Positions 61,425 through 64,000 of a DNA stretch of 64,000 bases are shown here, piece after piece. The number at the start of each line of letters is the position of its first letter. Position 1 is the first letter of the stretch. The position numbers and the translations under genes were made by a program. The notes beneath the pieces are model-generated. The model made no database searches. It saw only the letters and a list, made by a program, of their open reading frames with translations, and was not told the origin of the DNA. The DNA lies in the NCBI GenBank assembly GCA_964403075.1, contig CAYOEV010000008.1, forward strand, positions 1 through 64,000. The letters run 5' to 3'. Origin of the DNA: CAYOEV01 sp964403075 (GTDB lineage: Bacteria > Bacteroidota > Bacteroidia > Cytophagales > Cyclobacteriaceae).

Positions 61425-62537
61425 TTAATTGATCATGTGCTTGATCCTGCGCCGATAGGCGTCAATTACTATTTGTTCGTCAAATTTCCTTTCAATGAAA
61501 AATCTGCTTGCCTTTGCCATGTTTTGTTTTTCCGGCAACGTGAGGGCCATGAACAACCTCATTTTACCCGCAAGACTCTCACTATTTTTCACCTTGCATA
61601 GAAATCCATTTACACCATCCTCTACCACCTCCGCGCACCCTGGTACATCGGTGGTAATCAAAGGACGGGACATGGAACCGCCCTCCAATAAGGTTCTTGG
61701 AGTGCCCTCCCTATAACTGGGCAACACGATGACATCAGCTGCAAGAATCTCTTGCAAAATGTTGTCAGAGGGACCCTGATAGTCAATCCATTCACTATTA
61801 ATCCATTCGCTGACTTCCGCTTCTGAATAACTGCGGCTGTGCCTTTGATCGTAAGTCCCTATCAATCGAAACACTGCAGGTACACCCATAACGCTTAGTT
61901 TTTTGGCCGCTTCGGCAAACTCCAAAACCCCTTTTTCTCGAATCAATCGGGAAATCATCAGAAAGACCACCGGTTCTTCAAACTTCGGAATATCCCCTTT
62001 GTAATGGTGTATGTTTATTCCAGATCCTGGTAACAACCCGCTCCTGGAAGGATTAATTTTTACACGATCAATAAAAAGTTTGCGATCGTCTTTGTTCTGA
62101 AAGAAAACATAATCTGAATGCCGAAAAGCCTTTCTGTATAAAAGTAAGGCCGTTATGCGAATGATGTCTGTTGACAGAAAAGCAGTACCCAGGCCGCTGA
62201 CGTTGCAGATAATTGGGATTTTTAAGGCGTGCGCAACGAGCGATCCGTAAATATTTGGCTTGATGGTAAAACTCAACAATAAATTGGGGGCATACTTGCG
62301 CAGACAGCCCTTCAACTGTCGATAATAGCCAATGTCCTGCAAGGGATTGGTACCGGTAACTTTCATTGGCGTATCTACAACATACAAACCCCAGGAAGTA
62401 ATCAACCCTTCATAAGCATCAACCGGGGCGAAGACGGTGACTTCATGACCCTGGTTTATCAGTTCCTTCACCAGACCCTGACGGAAGTTGTACACATTCC
62501 AACAGGAATTGACCAATACACCTATTTTAACCGGCAT
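61425..62537 (-). CDS. GT4 family glycosyltransferase
   Basis: A 370-residue GT-B glycosyltransferase probably building a surface polysaccharide. N-terminal domain opens VKIGVLVNSCWNVYNFRQGL with the acceptor site, and the C-terminal GT1 domain has LMISRLIREKGVLEFAEA near 198, IVLPSYREGTPRTLLEGGSM near 277 (E-x7-E motif) and ITTDVPGCAEVVEDGVNGFL near 299. Similar to PglA/WbnH-type enzymes that add GalNAc or related sugars to a lipid carrier, but the sugar is not determined. First gene of the wza-wzc cluster. Confidence 0.92.
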   Translation of the reverse strand: MPVKIGVLVNSCWNVYNFRQGLVKELINQGHEVTVFAPVDAYEGLITSWGLYVVDTPMKVTGTNPLQDIGYYRQLKGCLRKYAPNLLLSFTIKPNIYGSLVAHALKIPIICNVSGLGTAFLSTDIIRITALLLYRKAFRHSDYVFFQNKDDRKLFIDRVKINPSRSGLLPGSGINIHHYKGDIPKFEEPVVFLMISRLIREKGVLEFAEAAKKLSVMGVPAVFRLIGTYDQRHSRSYSEAEVSEWINSEWIDYQGPSDNILQEILAADVIVLPSYREGTPRTLLEGGSMSRPLITTDVPGCAEVVEDGVNGFLCKVKNSESLAGKMRLFMALTLPEKQNMAKASRFFIERKFDEQIVIDAYRRRIKHMIN

Positions 62538-62575
62538 CGTAGAAGAGAAAGGTTAACCTCAGCCCCAAAGTAGAT

Positions 62576-62583
62576 TAAATTTG
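62576..62583 (+). promoter_or_regulatory. -7 promoter element for hflX
   Basis: TAAATTTG matches TAnnTTTG exactly and ends six bases before the ATG at 62590. Transcription would begin at or very near the start codon, so the mRNA may be leaderless. A divergent TACTTTG-like element for the glycosyltransferase gene overlaps at about 62563-62571. Confidence 0.55.
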
Positions 62584-62589
62584 TATGGA

Positions 62590-63735
62590 ATGGGAATGCT
62601 AGAGACGAAAAAAAAGCGAGAGAGCGGCGTATTGATTGCACTGGTGACGGACAAATCCTCGAAATACCATATCACAGAATATTTGGAAGAACTTGCCTTT
62701 TTGGCGGATACGTTACACATCACAACCGAAGAGAAGTTTGTGCAGCAACTGGACCACCCTGATCCGAAAACATTCATTGGAAGGGGTAAACTGCAGGAAA
62801 TCAAAGCCTATATTCAAATGCGATCGATCGATGTAGCCATCTTCGATGATGATCTAAGTCCCTCGCAATTACGCAACCTCGAAAAAGAACTGAATGTCAA
62901 AATTTTTGACAGAAGCCTGTTGATCCTGGATATTTTTCTTAAGCGGGCACAAACGGCCCAGGCGAAAACGCAGGTCGAGTTGGCACGGTATCAGTACCTG
63001 CTACCCCGACTTACCCGGATGTGGACCCACCTTGAAAGACAGCGAGGGGGTACTGGCACAAGAGGGGGTGCAGGTGAAAAAGAGATCGAAACTGACCGTA
63101 GAATTATACGCAACCAGATCACCACACTCAGGCACAGACTTGACAAGATAGAGAAGCAGGCAGACAACCGCAGAAAATCTCGTCAGGGAATGGTGCGTGT
63201 GGCCCTCGTCGGCTACACCAACGCCGGAAAATCCACGCTCATGCGCAAACTCGCGAAAGAAGACGTGTATGCGAAAGATGAGTTATTCGCAACTTTGGAC
63301 GCAACCGTGAGAAAAGTAGTCATCAATCAGGTACCATTTTTACTTTCCGATACTGTCGGATTCATCCGGAAACTGCCTCACGGACTTATTGAGTCTTTCA
63401 AGTCTACGTTGGCAGAAGTAAAAGAAGCCGATCTCCTTTTACATGTCATAAACCGTTCTAGCCCTGCCTATGAAGACCACATACAGGTGGTTGAAGAAAC
63501 GTTGGAAGAATTGGGAGTAGGAGACAAACCCGTCATCCAGGTCTTTAATAAAATGGATTTGTTGAAAGAGCCGCTCACTCAAGGACGAAACGGACAACAA
63601 CACATTGCATTGTCAGCCATTCGAAAGGAAGATATCGGAGAATTAAGGCAGCTGCTGGCCGAGGAGGTAATGACCATCCACTACACGCTGTATCCAAATT
63701 ACCTGGGGGCTCAATCCTTCAAGGGGTTACATTGA
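62590..63735 (+). CDS. hflX: GTPase HflX
   Basis: A 381-residue ribosome-associated GTPase that splits stalled or hibernating 70S ribosomes. It has the N-terminal HflX domain (FIGRGKLQEIKAYI near 59), a glycine-rich linker (RQRGGTGTRGGAGE), and the G domain with G1 GYTNAGKSTL near 205, G3 DTVGFIRKLPHGLIESFKSTL near 250 and G4 NKMD near 317. The ORF begins at a TTG (62581), but that lies in the -7 element; ATG at 62590 (or 62596) is chosen. Confidence 0.96.
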   Translation: MGMLETKKKRESGVLIALVTDKSSKYHITEYLEELAFLADTLHITTEEKFVQQLDHPDPKTFIGRGKLQEIKAYIQMRSIDVAIFDDDLSPSQLRNLEKELNVKIFDRSLLILDIFLKRAQTAQAKTQVELARYQYLLPRLTRMWTHLERQRGGTGTRGGAGEKEIETDRRIIRNQITTLRHRLDKIEKQADNRRKSRQGMVRVALVGYTNAGKSTLMRKLAKEDVYAKDELFATLDATVRKVVINQVPFLLSDTVGFIRKLPHGLIESFKSTLAEVKEADLLLHVINRSSPAYEDHIQVVEETLEELGVGDKPVIQVFNKMDLLKEPLTQGRNGQQHIALSAIRKEDIGELRQLLAEEVMTIHYTLYPNYLGAQSFKGLH

Positions 63736-63786
63736 ATTTGTTGTGAGACATTCATTCGGGCGACGTGGATAAAGAAAGATGATGTT

Positions 63787-63794
63787 TAGTTTTG
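63787..63794 (+). promoter_or_regulatory. -7 promoter element for tRNA-Arg
   Basis: TAGTTTTG matches TAnnTTTG exactly, 57 bases before the tRNA 5' end. No -33 TTG at standard spacing was found. Confidence 0.45.
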
Positions 63795-63851
63795 CGGTCT
63801 AAATACAACTCCTCTAAGGAAGAAATGTCAGGGTGAATACAGGACCCTAAT

Positions 63852-63923
63852 GGCCTCTTAGTTCAATGGATAGAATAGGAGTTTCCTAAACTCTAGATCT
63901 AGGTTCGATTCCTAGAGAGGCCA
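63852..63923 (+). tRNA. tRNA-Arg (anticodon CCU)
   Basis: A 72-base tRNA. Acceptor GGCCTCT pairs with AGAGGCC, D stem is GTTC/GAAT, the anticodon stem GGAGT/ACTCT encloses TTCCTAA, so the anticodon is CCU (Arg, codon AGG), and the T arm is CTAGG-TTCGATT-CCTAG. The terminal CCA is not encoded; A63923 is the discriminator base. It is intact and stands alone after hflX. Confidence 0.95.
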
Positions 63924-64000
63924 CAAATAGCTAAAATCAGTCATCGATTCCTCACATGTTCGGGATGACAATCAAATAAAAAAGGCACTTGCATGGCAAG

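Noticed and set aside
1..64000. CRISPR arrays, insertion sequences, integrases
   Set aside because: No regularly spaced repeats, transposase or integrase motifs, or terminal inverted repeats were seen on reading both strands.

Overview
The window is chromosomal DNA of a Bacteroidota bacterium, most likely of the Cytophagales type. Pointers are: Bacteroidota-specific genes (DUF4270 lipoprotein, the KYQRF-type membrane protein beside mutL, a half-length GT5 protein beside panC, BshA, SPOR lipoprotein beside SecA); ribosomal protein S16 with a long acidic/basic tail; no clear Shine-Dalgarno sequences; and many exact matches to the Bacteroidota -7 promoter element TAnnTTTG in front of genes. No phage, insertion sequence or CRISPR array was found. 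A run of 10 N at 39383-39392 marks an assembly gap inside an AraC-type regulator gene.

Layout. 1-2415: 5'-part of a tRNA-Pro, a tandem pair of orphan solute-binding-like proteins and a small outer membrane protein. 2464-8635 (minus): one probable operon running half-length GT5 protein, DUF4270 lipoprotein, glmS, ridA, gltX, small charged protein. 8738-12090 (plus): panC, panD, a flippase-like membrane protein, an RfaE2-like nucleotidyltransferase and a zinc metallopeptidase, closed by a terminator. 12176-17453: acyl-CoA dehydrogenase, AraC regulator, two small envelope proteins, a Na/Pi cotransporter and a divergent PiT-like permease. 17430-23275 (minus): dapF, secA, SPOR lipoprotein, M20 peptidase. 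23327-29017 (minus): rpsP, rimM, trmD, then an inserted signalling block, then rplS. 29316-35029 (plus): 2-oxoglutarate dehydrogenase sucA, sucB and lpd. 35245-42848: SulP transporter, PaaE-like reductase, secreted protein, AraC regulator with gap, cysM, cysE, nfuA-like gene. 42849-46701 (minus): KYQRF membrane protein, mutL and two rhomboid proteases. 46778-51501 (plus): serine hydrolase, bshA, fatty acid hydroxylase, PIN-PhoH ATPase. 51517-62537 (minus): glycosyltransferase, Wza, Wzc, CpsB-like phosphatase, TPR protein, ComA-like synthase, DUF368 transporter, aroE, uvrB. 62590-63923 (plus): hflX and tRNA-Arg(CCU).

The most unusual part is 23750-27111. The rpsP-rimM-trmD-rplS ribosomal operon, normally contiguous, is split by a block encoding a lipoprotein with a Cys-Pro-rich tail, a seven-helix membrane protein, a decayed second copy of the lipoprotein's C-terminal half, a 92-residue protein resembling only the N-terminal membrane anchor of the next gene, a histidine kinase without a sensor domain, and a LuxR-type response regulator. 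It looks like one envelope-signalling module with partial internal duplications. Its input and targets cannot be read from the sequence.

Other points of interest are a tRNA-Pro with anticodon AGG, a GT5 protein lacking both its C-terminal domain and the KxGG motif, a MutL with degenerate endonuclease motifs, a PiT-like permease next to a Na/Pi cotransporter, very short or absent 5' leaders at hflX and sucA, a perfect 13-bp palindrome beside the AraC gene, and two small ORFs (56 and 53 codons).
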